This document shows positions 1 through 12,035 of a DNA stretch of 34,699 bases, one piece after another. The position numbers and the translations under genes are program-made. The stretch lies in the NCBI GenBank assembly GCA_905397405.1, contig CAJPVJ010000171.1:1-34699 (forward strand), read 5' to 3'. Position 1 is the first letter of the stretch; each line of letters opens with the position of its first letter. The stretch is from Oppiella nova. Taxonomy: Eukaryota; Arthropoda; Arachnida; Sarcoptiformes; Oppiidae. Below the pieces are notes generated by a model that was not told where the DNA came from, did no database searches, and was given only the letters and a program-made list of their open reading frames with translations.

Positions 1-66
1 AGGGTTCAGGACACCAGCACTACCGGACTCTCCCGGCTCAGGACATCCAGCGGTCGAGTCAAATGA
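1..66 (+). CDS. SLC35F3/F4-like transporter, 3' end only (paralogue A)
   Basis: The first 63 bases read as 21 codons followed by TGA. The peptide starts RVQDTST and ends SGRVK. It is nearly the same as the last residues of the complete SLC35F3-like transporter ending at 8040, which has RVQDTST, then SRLRT, then SGRVK. The DNA is also similar over this stretch, but the copies differ by several substitutions and a 3-nt shift, and the sequence after the two stop codons is unrelated. This is therefore the cytoplasmic tail of a separate, diverged paralogue whose body lies left of the window. It is on the same strand as the complete copy, so the two are direct paralogues separated by the EYS-like gene. 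A candidate poly(A) signal AATAAA lies at about 330-335. Confidence 0.8.
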   Translation, partial: RVQDTSTTGLSRLRTSSGRVK

Positions 67-966
67 ATCGTCATTTTATTCATTAAGTCATAGATTTATA
101 AATTATTTATAGACTATCATTAGTTAACAGATTCTCATTATTTTAAACGACCAGAAGTTTTATTTTAAAGACTGAATTCAAATGATTAACTCAAAAGCCA
201 AAGCCTTCCAAACGATATGAATTCCATTAATTTCTATGCAATTCTTGGTTTTGCTTCCAAAGAATCGGATGAAAAAATATAATTATATGAAAATTATTTT
301 ATAAATATTTATGTCTTATATTTTCGATCAATAAATGTTTTTAATGAGAAAACTTTTGACTAATTTGATACTTTCTATGATTCTCTCATTTCGTTTCGTT
401 TGAATACTTTTAACATTTTATTAAAATATAGATTACAGTATAAGCAAACAAATAACAACAACAAAATATTTTGTGATAAAATATTCATTAGATTTTCTCG
501 ATTACTATAAATATTAATAGTATGTTCTCTTTCAATCTTTATATTATTTTATGTGTTTGAATATTTATCTCTTTAATGGAAAATGTAACATAACTTGTGT
601 TTGTATTTTGCATTGAAAACAAAATTCTGTTTACTCTACTAAATAGCTTACTAGTATTTGGTTTAATATTCTGGCTATTATTTTGTTAATAGTTATAACA
701 TTACGGTATTATTAAGTTACTGTTATTAATTATAAATTATTATAATTTAAATGCATACCATACACTAAATTAAGCTTTAATAATTAACAAAAAATAAAAC
801 TGTAAGTGTTAACTCAAGAATATTAGGCTTTTTAAATACAGTCTGAATTACAATTTTATTATTCTTTAGTTTACATTGTATTTATAAATACATATTAGAA
901 AACGTTTAAAATTGTGACTCAAATATAGTACAATATATATTAGATCTCAAAAGTTTTAATAATCTA
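67..966. other. AT-rich intergenic, 3' flanks of two convergent genes
   Basis: I see no coding exon here. The stretch lies between the stop of transporter paralogue A (+) and the stop of the EYS-like gene (minus). It should hold both 3' UTRs: AATAAA at 330-335 on the plus strand and AATAAA at 860-855 on the minus strand, about 107 nt past the EYS-like stop. The rest is AT-rich with no repeat I can define. Confidence 0.5.
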
Positions 967-3900
967 TTAGTGAAGGCAGTCATCGATTATATTACAAACG
1001 CCTATATTTGAAGACTTATTAATAAAATCGTCAGAAAGTTGTCTGAAGTTGACGTTTAAATGATCGCGGATTTCAATGTCATAAATACAACCTTTAGATT
1101 AAATGATGACAAATCATATATTTTGCCAGAATTTGTCTCAAATAATATTAATACCTTTGAAGCCATGATAAGAGGTTAGGAATGGGTGTCCTGTGTATGA
1201 CTCGTGTCCGCCGACGTATAAATGGGGCGAAACGTTGAGCGCGTGGAAGGAAAGGGGTGTTTCGCCCACAATTGGTCTCGTTTTGTCGATGTCTTCGGGG
1301 ACTACAATCAGCCAAACAAACTGCTTGTGATGACCAAAGAAGACTAACTGTTCCCTCAGAGCGGCGTTTATTGGCGTCGATAGAAGTTTTGTGCCTTAAA
1401 TGTAAGTTTAAATCTCATTAATTAGGATTATATTCAATACAGTATTAACAAATGGGTGGACAGTTGCACACAAACCGTGTCCTAAATTTATTCTGAAGCA
1501 CAGAATTCCCGATTCCAATGATATGCTTAAGAAGTCGACAATAAAATGAGGATTTTGTGTCTTATTCTGGAGATTACCCATAAATAGTATGAGTGCTTTG
1601 CTTTGGTTTGGCTGTAAAGTCGCGAATCGGAACTTTATTTCCAAATGATTGGTCAGATTCTTGAGATTGTATTTAATGAATGACTTCTTATTTGGGTCCG
1701 AATTAAACGATGCCATCGTTTGATTGGATTCTTATAATAAAAATGAGTTTCAAGATATTATTTAATTAGAAAATTACACAAAATAATTGATACGAAAAAT
1801 ATTCACTTGATTCACAATTCCTTCCGCTCCAGCCGTGAGGACAGACACACAGATAGGTTCGGTCGTCGGGCAGAATACATATGCCGTCGTTTTGACATAA
1901 CCCATGGCTACAGTACGAGGTCTCACAAAATGTGTTTTTATAACCTTCGGGACAAATACAGTGCCAGTCCTGGTGGCTATCACTTTGACAGAGACCTCCA
2001 TTCCTACAGGGCTTTTGGTCGCATAGATTACCCGTTGAATTGCATTCACTTATATCATTAACTTTAATGGCATCCCTTACAAACATTTCTTGTTTATTGA
2101 TGTATAAGTTTTGAATACAAATAGAAACAACATTTGTTTGATTCAATCGTATAGGGATGCCATGATTTGCAGGTATAGTTCCCGCGTGAAAGATCTCGAA
2201 TGAACACAATTCTGTGGAATCGCTTTCAATCACATCTTGAGAACCGCCTGTTTTGAGGCTCTCATTCAGGTTTAAAACATAGTTTACTCTGTGGTCAGGA
2301 ATCCATAGTTTTGTATTTATTCTATGAAATTCTTTGGAAGCGATTGTGAAGTTTGATTCAATAACTAAAACTTGTTTTAATCCTTTTGATAAAATGATTT
2401 TAATGGTATTGTTCTCAATATAGAGAAGCATTTCGTGATTGTCTTTGCTTTTAGAGTACAGCACCGGAACTATACCGGTGCTCGTGTTGTCGGCTTTAAG
2501 GCTTAATGAAATGCTGACAAAATCTCGCTTAACTTTTTTAGATTTAAATATTATTGAAGAATTAAATCCATTAAATCTGGGAATAAATACTTTCAAGTCT
2601 TGAGTGACATTTGGCAGAACCGTTATATTTGGTTCATATCTTGGACTCGGTTCTGGTATGTAATAAGAGCTGATGGCAGTGGCAGTGATTGTGGGCACTG
2701 GTGTTAGACTCATGAGTGGTGTTGACCCTAAAAATGAATCCATAATATGAGATGTACTCAGAATCGGAGTACTCATCCATTGGATATCCGACGAGTTTAA
2801 GTGAAGGGAAGGGATAGAAGAGGTTATATAAATGGATTCATTAAAAACTGAAGACACGAGTGGGACTGTGGTTGTCATCGGTATATATGATGTCGATTTG
2901 GTTACTGAGGCAGTGAGTGATGCAAAACAGAATTCATCATTCATTGGATCCGAGCAATCGATTTGACAATTGCTTCCAACGAATCCATGGCTACAATTGC
3001 AGACATAACTATCGACTCCATCGATGCAAAAGCCGCCGTTAAGACACGGATTAGGTGTACATTCATTGTATGTGTTTTGACAATATTGGCCATAAAAGTC
3101 AGGCAAACAATAGCAGAATATTGTTTCGTTCAAAGAATTGACATTTCGTTCAGTATTTGTAAGACTGGTGTTTACTCTCAAACAAATGCCACCGTTTTTG
3201 CATACATTGTGTTTGCAATCAATTAATGGTAATTCGCATCGCTTTCCAGTCCAGCCTTTTATTATATTTACATACAAATGCTATTCAATATATTTTTGGT
3301 TATTGCTTTTTGGTTTGATTACTAACCTAAACTACAGGTGCAATAGTAGTCAGACTCCCGTTCCTCACATCTGGCGCCGTGAAGGCATGGATTGGAATCG
3401 CATTCTCGTACTTTGTATTCACATCGCTGTCCACTATATCCTGGAGAAAATGTCTAATTAAAACCCACTATATGTTTTTAAATACAGAATATTCTGTGTA
3501 ATTTACCCGGATTGCAGGCACAAAAATATATATCACCCGGGCCATCGACACATGTGCCGCCGTTATAGCATAAAGTAGTTTCAAAAAATTGTGACGAATT
3601 ATTGATTGTGCAAACATTCACATCAGTCTCACAACGCTTTCCAATATATCTAATTATTTTAAAATTTTATTAATTATTTGTCTAATTAGTTAATATTGTT
3701 CTCACCCTTTGGGACATTTGCACTCATAATCGTTCACTTTATCCACACAAATACCCTGCACTCAAAGTAAGTCATTATAAATTTATTGAATTATTTTCTT
3801 CCATAACACGGATTCTGAATCTTATGTTTAATATTGCTTTTTGAAACATTTACTACAAATGACTCACTCTATTGAGGCACGGGTTGGAAATGCATTCATT

Positions 3901-4395
3901 TACTTCTGATTCGCAATACTTTCCTGAAAAAAGTTGTTAAATTATTTATATGAATATAAAAGTACCTGTAAAGTTAATATGAAAATTATGGCTTAATATT
4001 TGAGTACTGACCACAATAACCAGGATTGCAGATACACTGAACATCTGCATTATCTTCTGAATTCTTGCAAAAAGCATCTGAAATAGAAATTCGTGTCAAA
4101 TGATGTGTTCAAGTAATTAATTAGTTAGCGATGTCTAACTGTTTTGGCACGGATTCTGGTGTAAGCATAGATCAAACTTTTTGGTGCAATTGATTCCTGT
4201 GTAGCCGTTATGACAATAGCACTGATACCCCAGACTATGATTATTATTAGCGCTTAAACATATGCCATGAATGCATGGATTATCGGCAGTGTTTGCAAAT
4301 TGGCATTCAATGAGCTGTAAGCTCTTATGAGATAGACTTAATAATAATAACAAGAATATTGCATTTATTATGAAAATATTATGCTTGTTTAACAT
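967..4395 (-). CDS. Eyes shut (EYS/spacemaker)-like secreted EGF/laminin-G protein
   Basis: There are ten coding exons: 4395-4140, 4077-4012, 3923-3868, 3755-3706, 3649-3507, 3440-3327, 3255-1807, 1730-1476, 1394-1155 and 1091-967. All junctions are GT-AG and in phase, giving 917 residues. The start is the ATG of a clear signal peptide (an F/L-rich core after MLNKHN). Next come seven EGF repeats (about residues 31-325, with motifs such as NPCLNGGFC and CPKGYIGKRC), a Ser/Thr/Pro-rich N-glycosylation-site-rich spacer (about 339-449), laminin G (about 454-616), two EGFs (about 640-707) and a second laminin G (about 713-900, ending LYVGGH then GFKGC). There is no membrane segment. Known family: EYS proteins are secreted, with EGFs, a Ser/Thr-rich spacer and alternating laminin G/EGF, and in flies EYS opens the space between photoreceptor membranes. 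Crumbs, agrin or pikachurin relatives are alternatives, but the missing membrane segment argues against Crumbs. The last residues (VCNIIDDCLH) begin another EGF and then stop. Confidence 0.85.
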
Positions 4396-5814
4396 CTTAT
4401 AAATAAAACTATTAATTACTTTAAATACCTTTTAAAAATACTATTACTTATATTTAATGATTAATTTTGTTGATACCGAATGCAAGAATTTATTTGTGAA
4501 CTTATTTTTTTAGTCTGCAATAAATCTTTCGACAGGTATTTCTATAGCAACTCAATTGTACACAAAAAACCGAAACATTAGACAGAATCGTGTTTTAAAA
4601 TAATTTATTAGCGAACAAAAAGTCTCTCAAGAATCGGAACAATAAATTAGGAAATAAATGAAAGTATAATATAAATAAGTTTTTGTAATTTAATATTAAA
4701 CCTAGCATTATGGTTTAGTCTTGAATCGCTGTATTTTTGATATATTGTATATGAGAAAAGCAATTGTTTTTAGTTACCCTTAATCAATTATCTTTAGACG
4801 CTATCATTTTTTATTAATTTTCTTATTTTATTATTTAAACTAAGATTAATATAAGGTTATATTTCTTATGTTATTTACCTTTGTTATATGGTAAATAAAA
4901 ATGGTAATTTATATTAATTTATTTAATATTTTGCAATAAACTTCTTTATTTAATAATAAGCTGTTTATGCAAAATTCTGTTAATGTTTTTATGCAAATGA
5001 TTCTTAATATATGGTATAAATAAATACAATATAATAGTCTACATATTGTCTGTATAATCTCAATACGGAAATGTTACATAATATGATATTTTAAGACATT
5101 ATTTTAATATTAAAAATTGATTTTTATATTATACGTTGCGTTTTATACATTATGATGATACTTGAATTTATAATACTATGTTGTGCCGACTACAGTAAAT
5201 TGAAAGCGATTACATTAAATTTATTTTTGACATTTAGACCATTTGAAATATATGTTTGTTTTAAAAGCTGGTCGATATTATTTACAAAGTATATGAATAT
5301 ATTATGTGAAAAGAGTCAATATGAGCAATATATAGCAAAATTATAGTTTTTTGTTCATTAATTGGTGTATTATATGTTTGCGTTTTTGTGTATTAAACGC
5401 AAGAATTGATTGCTAAAGAATCGGTCCAAGAGTTGCGCAAACATTGTATGAGATTCTTGTGTTTATTGACATAAAGTATGTGTAAAGGGAGTGAAACTCA
5501 CAAATTGAGCACAAATTTTATTTAGGAATCCTATTTCAGACGCTAATATCACTGGCTTTATATTCTTGTTTTATTATACAGTATTCATATTTATTCACAA
5601 TTATGTAAAATATTTCTTTCGCTGTGACTTGACTTTGACTATGAATATGATTATCAAACAGTGAATTCAATTATTTTCACTTTCAATCTCTGCAATTATA
5701 TTGAGGTATAATCAGGGTCAATATGATTACACATAATTTATTTAATAAAATAAATTGTTATTTATATGTTATATATTTAGATTTGTGTAATGAATGAAGT
5801 GATTGTATAAGAAA
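4396..5814. other. Divergent intergenic region between EYS-like and SLC35F3-like genes
   Basis: This is about 1.4 kb of AT-rich DNA between two divergently transcribed genes, so it presumably holds both promoters and 5' UTRs. I recognise no exon, core promoter motif or repeat family. Short open frames here show no domain or composition signal. Confidence 0.4.
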
Positions 5815-8040
5815 ATGCTTATCAGTGCAGTTAATTCAACTAAATTTAGACCATTTGGTAAGTCAATGATGTTTGCAAACAACGATTCTTTGATTGATAA
5901 TTATTCAATGAGCTATTTATATGTATTAATTATTTTATTTTATTCATTTTACATTATAAACCAAATTAATTTCTTGTTGAACATTGATAATATATTAATT
6001 TAAATTATTTTAGCGATTATTTTAATTTTAGCGTTTAATTTTGTGTTTGTTTTTGTGTTTGAATTTGTTCAATAATTTGTTTAAGCGTTGTTAGTAAATA
6101 ATTTGTTATTATTATAATATATTTGATTTACCGTACAATAGATTTCAAAATAGTGATTAATAATGAATTATTAAATAAAATAAAATAACTACATTTATTT
6201 GATAATAAATGTACCTGTATAATGTTTAATAGGAATTAATGAGCAAAATAATAGTGAAAGTGGAGAAAATAGTCAAACAAAATGCTCGAACAAAACGAAA
6301 AAGATTTTACGAGGAATTGTGTTAATGATTATGATTTCGTTCTCATGGGTCGGAGCCCTATATCTCATGAAAATTAGTTTTAATAAAGTAGTCAACGAAG
6401 ATAATCCATATTCACTTCATTTGAGTTCAAATTCCACAGACAGTACCAGACATGAGGCACAGGTATGTTAATGATGTGCTACTTGAAACATAATTATAAT
6501 TATTATGAAGATTTAAAAATGAAAAACAAAATGATATCCTTAGACCACATATACGATCGAAAAGGACTATGAGGTGGTATTTGACGCCCCCTTCCTGGCC
6601 ACCTGGTTCTGCTCGCTCTGGAATATTCTGTTTCTTCCAATCTATACATTGAGTCGATTGTGTTGCTGTCATAAGGACTCCACTAGAAAGATGTTTGTGT
6701 CAGTAATCGCTTTGTTTACTCTAATTCTTTGCGCAATAATTATAAGATTATAGCAACAGAATAATTATCGTCAGAATAATTAATCGCTTAGTTGTTTATG
6801 TGGTCTTTATATTTGCAGCGAAAGTATTCAGGGTTTTATGGAGAAAGGGTTCACATTAATGCAGTTCTTCGGGCGGTGCGGCTCTTTCTGTGTGCTATGG
6901 ATGATTACAAACTATATGCTTATATTTGCGTTGAGAATACTGGACACGACTGTCGTGATGGCACTGTTCTCGTGCTCCGTCTCTATCGTGTATTTGCTTT
7001 CGTGGGTTGTTTTGCACCAGCAGTTCGTCGGCATTCGTGTCAGTAGAGTATTATTGGCTTTGAGAAAGCGATTGTCTCTGCAATTGATTTGTAGCAATCG
7101 ATTAGCCAAATGTCATTAATTGCATTTGTGTTTGTGATCAATAGATCGTTGCTGTGATAATATGTGACACCGGAATCGCTTTATTGGTTTATATGGATGG
7201 CGTCCAACATAAGACATTAGCGGCAGTTATGATAGCATTTGGTGCGGCTATCTCGGGCTCTATCTATAAAGTGAGTAAATTTTAAATGAGTTTTAAAATA
7301 TATGTTAAGAAAATAATGTTTATAATTTTTACGATCAAATTATAGGTATTTTTTAAGCGAACGATTGGTTACACGACTTTCGCACAAATGTCACTATTCT
7401 TCACATTAATGGGTTTAATGAATGCATTCCTTATGTGGCCTTTGATTCTGTTGTTGTATTTATTCGGCGCCGAAACCATAGTCTGGTCGCAGATTCCGTG
7501 GACAACACTCACCGGTTCTGCGGCTCTTTTATTATTAGCCAATATTTTAGGCAATTTTGGTATCGCCTGGACGTATGAGCTGTTCCTAAATCTCGGAATA
7601 TTCTTCGCGATTCCTATATCTTCCGGTAATAATTTATTGATGACACATATTATCTCATTATAAGGCTATTATAAAAACTCTCAAAATTTAAAATTCCATT
7701 CTATAAATAAATAAACTATAAAATATTATTTTGTTTTACATCTCAAGAATTTTAATTAAGTTTGTATGTGATTATTATGTGTGTTTTTGTTTCAGTGATC
7801 GACACATTGATATATAAGTCTGTTTTCCAAGACATGAAGCTAAGCGGAGTTGTGTTGATATTGTTTGGGTTTATGGTTGTCTTACTTCCGGACAATTGGA
7901 ACGAATATTTGGGAGATTTGTTGAGAAAACGTTTGGCGAATTGGAAGAGAAGGGAACAGCTCAGGAAGAATGGGAGGGTTCAGGACACCAGCACCGGACA
8001 GGTATCCCGGCTCAGGACAAATAGCGGTCGAGTCAAGTAG
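5815..8040 (+). CDS. SLC35F3/F4-like solute transporter (putative thiamine-transporter family)
   Basis: There are seven exons: 5815-5857, 6233-6462, 6544-6698, 6819-7038, 7145-7270, 7346-7625 and 7796-8040. All junctions are GT-AG and in phase, for 432 residues. A multi-span drug/metabolite transporter fold is visible. The first span contains SFSWVGALYLMK, typical of SLC35F3/F4/F5. Later come FCVLWMITNYMLIFALR, then LLSWVVLHQQFVGIR, then LLVYMDG, which match the family's order of conserved blocks. The cytoplasmic tail is basic (LRKRLANWKRREQLRK). The short first exon (MLISAVN to FRPF) was chosen because exon 2 has an in-frame stop just upstream, no ATG, and an acceptor of the right phase, while 5857 has a consensus G|GTAAG donor. 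SLC35F3 in vertebrates is reported as a thiamine transporter; the substrate here is unknown. A paralogue's 3' end lies at the left edge of the window. Confidence 0.9.
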
Positions 8041-10023
8041 ACATGAAATAATATTAGGTTTTTATTTGCAATGTTATCATAATTGTAAGAAAATATATTT
8101 TTAATACTCAAAACTACTGAATCACTAGAAATCATGACAATTAGCATAACTTCCGAACAAATATCTCAGAAAAGTTGATTAAATTTGCATTATTTTCATA
8201 AAATTACTTTTAATTTTTTCTAACATAGAAAATACATTCTACATTGAAAGGCATTTACTGTACATTGGTTTTCATATTAACCCATTTTATAATATAAGTT
8301 TGTCTGATATAACTCATTTGTCCATAGATTGTAATGCTTTGAATTTTAATCTAAAATTGTGTACAAAAATTATTGTCCAGGTAATTACACCCTTCGCTAA
8401 CTAGACATTTACTATCAAATTTGAACCTAATATCACACTAAATGAAAGTAATGAACAAAATAAAGTCGGATTTGTGGGGCTATTAACTTATAATAAAAAA
8501 AACTTATTCAAAACTTAAGTCACTACTAAGGCATGTAGTTAGTAGTACTGACCCCCACTCCCGACCCCCCGTCATGACATTTGCCACTTCTAATAGAAAG
8601 TAATATCGCATACATTTAATTGTATTTTGTTTTCTAACACTTATTCAGTGATAAATAATTACTGAAACACTTTGAACACAAGCAATCAATTATTGGCAAA
8701 ACACATGCCATAAACAGCTATTGTATTATTAATTAGGATTCAATTCTTTTATATGATATTTGAATTAAAGATTTTACAAATAATTTTTAATTTAACAGAT
8801 TTTTCGACCGAAAATCTAAGCCATTATGCAATAACTGAGTGCTTGTGTTCAATGTAACCATGAAATGAGTTTAAAAATTATATCTATTTATTTGTATAAA
8901 TTTATAGATAGTTTGTGTGAAAAACTATAAATATTTGTAGACTTCAATAAGACATAGGATAATATTAATGTATAACTGGAAATAAAAATTAATTACAATT
9001 GAATGTTATATATTTTTAAACATATTGTACACCTGTATGTCATTTAATACCTGTAATATACTGTGAGAGCGCTTAATATAAGTGTCAATTTTGACCGAAA
9101 ATTATTTATTATAATTTGTTGGCAACACTTAACATATAAATCATGAAATTATGGGAAAGCAGTTATAATATCCCTTTCCCTCAATGGCTTTATACTGAAT
9201 TTGATTTTGTAATGATGTGATCGATTTATAAGTTTAACTAATCAATTATGAGATAGTGTTTGGGTTATAGAGTATTGATAAATTTATTTCAATCATTTTT
9301 CTATTGATATAAAAATGTTTTAATTTTTTGCAAATATGAGAGAAATGTTTGTTCTGTTGAATATAATGTTAAAAATGGTGTAACTATTTGAACATAACTT
9401 TAAACACAAAAAAAGTAAATCAATTAGAAAACTAAAATAAGTCAAATAAAAAGTTTAAAACTACAATTTCAAAACTTTTTTCTAATTAATAATGTAGTTT
9501 TTAATGGATGATTGCAATGACCAGGGTTTCCATGACATACATTTAGCTCACATAACGGTAATAACAGGTATGCATACAATTCAACACAAATAATCTTAAT
9601 ATTATTTAAAGTGTGTTTACGATAATCTCTAAAATAAACAATTGAATGCAAATTGGGAGACAAACTGGTGGGACCACCTATCTCATGACCCCCTGTGTTG
9701 TGGTGACCCCTCATAATAGTATGGGTAGTATTGCAGTGACGAAAAGTACAGCAAAATATGTTTTCTCTCGCATTGAATGTGTTGTGAATGTCGCGAGAAA
9801 TGCACTCAAAATGATATGACTTTTAAAACTTGTTTTCAATTCTCTCTAATCTCTCACTCCATTCAACACACGCTTTGCGATCCAAAAGTGTGTAAAACTT
9901 TGCGTTAAATATGTTTTGATGTGAACTACCATTCAATTCATTATTAATTGAGAAATCGTTTCGTAAATTGTGTTCAAAAGAGTGTCAAACTATTGAGACG
10001 TGTGTCTAATCTGTTGGGAACTA
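8041..10023. other. AT-rich intergenic, transporter 3' flank and HMBS 5' flank
   Basis: This is nearly 2 kb without a supportable exon on either strand. A possible AATAAA lies near 8457-8463. A slightly less AT-rich part (about 9640-9870) precedes HMBS and may hold its promoter. No repeat family is recognised. Confidence 0.4.
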
Positions 10024-11799
10024 ATGGGCGACAATAGTGTCCAAAGCGATGATACCGTGAGGACTGTGCGAATCGGTTCCCGGAAGAGTCGATTGGCTGT
10101 GATTCAGACGGAATCGGTGGTCACACGGCTCCAGGAGGTGTACGGACAGCACAAGTATGCCTTCACCATCAAGACAATGAGCACAACGGGTGATAATATA
10201 CACGACATTCCTCTGGCGAAGATCGGCGAGAAGGCTCTGTTTACTCGGGAACTGGAGGCTGAGCTCCTGGACCACAGAATCGATGTGATCGTCCACTCCC
10301 TCAAGGATTTGCCAACAACTCTGCCCGAGGGATGTGTGATCGCCGCCGTCACCAAGTATTCACTCTTTACCTTCACTTTTACCACTCTTTTTGTTTTATC
10401 TCTTTTTTGTGGACTAATCCGTGTCCGTGACTCAGCACCGGGAGTCTCAGTCCAGACACCCTTTCCCCACATTCCCCGCATAAGTGTTGTTTAATTTTGG
10501 TTTTATGTTTAAAATCAATACTTTATTGTTTGCAATTTGTTTGTTAAATAAAATGTTTGCAAACTTCCGTTCATATGAACGACAATTTTAGCGACTCATC
10601 CAAGTTATGAGAAATGGTTTTCAAGCGAAATATTTTTTGATTTAAATATAATTTTTATAAAACATATTAATTACTATTAAGTGCTTTAGGTTCTGAAGAA
10701 ATGTGTGTAATTTAAAGATAGTTTTTGATTATATGTCAAGTTTTTTATGATAAGGTGTTTCCCTGATATGTTTAGAAACAGATTATTATAAGAACTGATA
10801 ATTTTGTTAACATTTTTGAAAGTTTTAAAAATATTTTGTGATAGAATTGATTTTAAAAATAAGTTTTAGATAAAAATAATTTTTTAATAAGAGAATATTG
10901 TACAGTATTACAATTAGTTTTTATAACTTTAAACAATTTGTGTATTATCTTAAAAACAAGATGTGATGCAAAAATGTATTATATATTTAACTAATGATTG
11001 AACTTTGATTGACAGACGCGAACACCCGTCCGATGCCATAGTATTGAAGTCGGGCCTCCATTTGGACAATCCGTTTGACGTACTGCTGGACACCACTGGG
11101 GGAACGATAGGCACGTCATCATTGCGACGAATCGCACAATTAAAGCGATTAAATCCGGAGATAAAGATCGCAGACATGAGAGGAAACCTCAACACAAGAC
11201 TCGCCAAACTGGACGCCCAGTCGAGCGGCTATTCGGCGCTCATTCTGGCGTCGGCCGGACTCAAGCGACTAGAGTTCAACGACAGGATATCCGGTCAGTT
11301 ATGGGACGACTGGTTCTACGCCGTAGGACAGGGAGCGCTGGCCATCGAGACCAGGGCTGGCGATACGGCCACAATGGATCTGCTGAAGCCTATGATCGAC
11401 TTGAGGGCCACTTATGAATGTTTGGCCGAAAGGACTTTTATGCAACAGTTAGAGGGCGGCTGTTCAGTGCCCATAGGGGTCAGGAGCTCGTGGAATACCG
11501 GTGCCAATGACCACAACGAAGACAATCGTTGGCTGTTGACACTGGAGGGTGTTGTGCTGAGCGTGGATGGCGTCCAGAAAGTGGACAATAAGATTACCAT
11601 CGATTTGGACGACAAGTTAGTAAACGCTAATATAGACAACACCGGCTGTCCTTTCAATTACACCGGCATTGCCATCAGTCAGATGACTGACCACACAGTT
11701 ATCAATCGGTTGAGAAACAGTGCAATAGTTGGCTATGAATTGGCGCAGAGTTTGATAGAGTCGGGCGCCAAACACATTCTGAATGCCATTAAACACTAA
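10024..11799 (+). CDS. HMBS: Hydroxymethylbilane synthase (porphobilinogen deaminase)
   Basis: There are two exons, 10024-10355 and 11016-11799, joined AA|A in phase (...AAVTK-REHPSD...) across a 660-nt intron, for 371 residues. The enzyme makes the linear tetrapyrrole hydroxymethylbilane from four porphobilinogens, the third step of haem synthesis, in the cytosol. Family blocks are present in order: IGSRKSRLA near residue 18, SLKDLPT (the catalytic-Asp loop), IGTSSLRR and MRGNLNTRLAKLD (arginines that bind the growing chain), and LEGGCSVPIG, whose Cys at about 260 carries the dipyrromethane cofactor. Length and the Cys position match animal HMBS. The start is the ATG of MGDNSV; an upstream in-frame GTG is not a plausible start. 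A poly(A) signal AATAAA is at 11847-11852. The gene converges on CAND1, with 236 bp between the two stops. Confidence 0.97.
10356..11015 (+). other. HMBS intron 1
   Basis: This 660-nt AT-rich intron has a GT donor after ACC AA and a TTGACAG acceptor. It is long for the central genes of this window. The reading frame of exon 1 stays open about 140 nt into the intron before a stop, which is probably chance. No element is recognised. Confidence 0.8.
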
Positions 11800-12035
11800 T
11801 CCGTAGTTGAATTAGTTTTTAATTAAAATTATATATTTTGTTATCAAATAAAACGATTTATGCATTGCTTTTGCCAGTTATCTCTATATCATTTCCAGTG
11901 AATTCCATATTTATACTGTATTCAGGCAATAATTATATTAAAGTTTTTATTGAACATAAAATTAGGTTAGGTTTACAAACATTAGAGAAAGCGTTTAAAA
12001 TATATCGTAAAACAAATGGATTCCAAATGCGATCT

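Noticed and set aside
967-4395. Calling the EGF/laminin-G gene Crumbs
   Set aside because: A signal peptide and EGF/LamG units fit, but there is no membrane segment or Crumbs cytoplasmic tail, and a Ser/Thr-rich spacer before the LamG part fits EYS better.
5152-5346. A 64-codon plus-strand frame containing TFRPFE, sharing a 14-bp word with the first transporter exon (5844-5857)
   Set aside because: The match does not extend on either side and no GT donor follows, so it is not a second copy of the exon.
9469-9714. An 81-codon minus-strand frame upstream of HMBS
   Set aside because: No recognisable motif, no good splice context, and composition like the surrounding non-coding DNA.
10021-10481. 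Open frames antisense to HMBS exon 1
   Set aside because: They are shadows of the coding exon, with no family motif or independent splice evidence.
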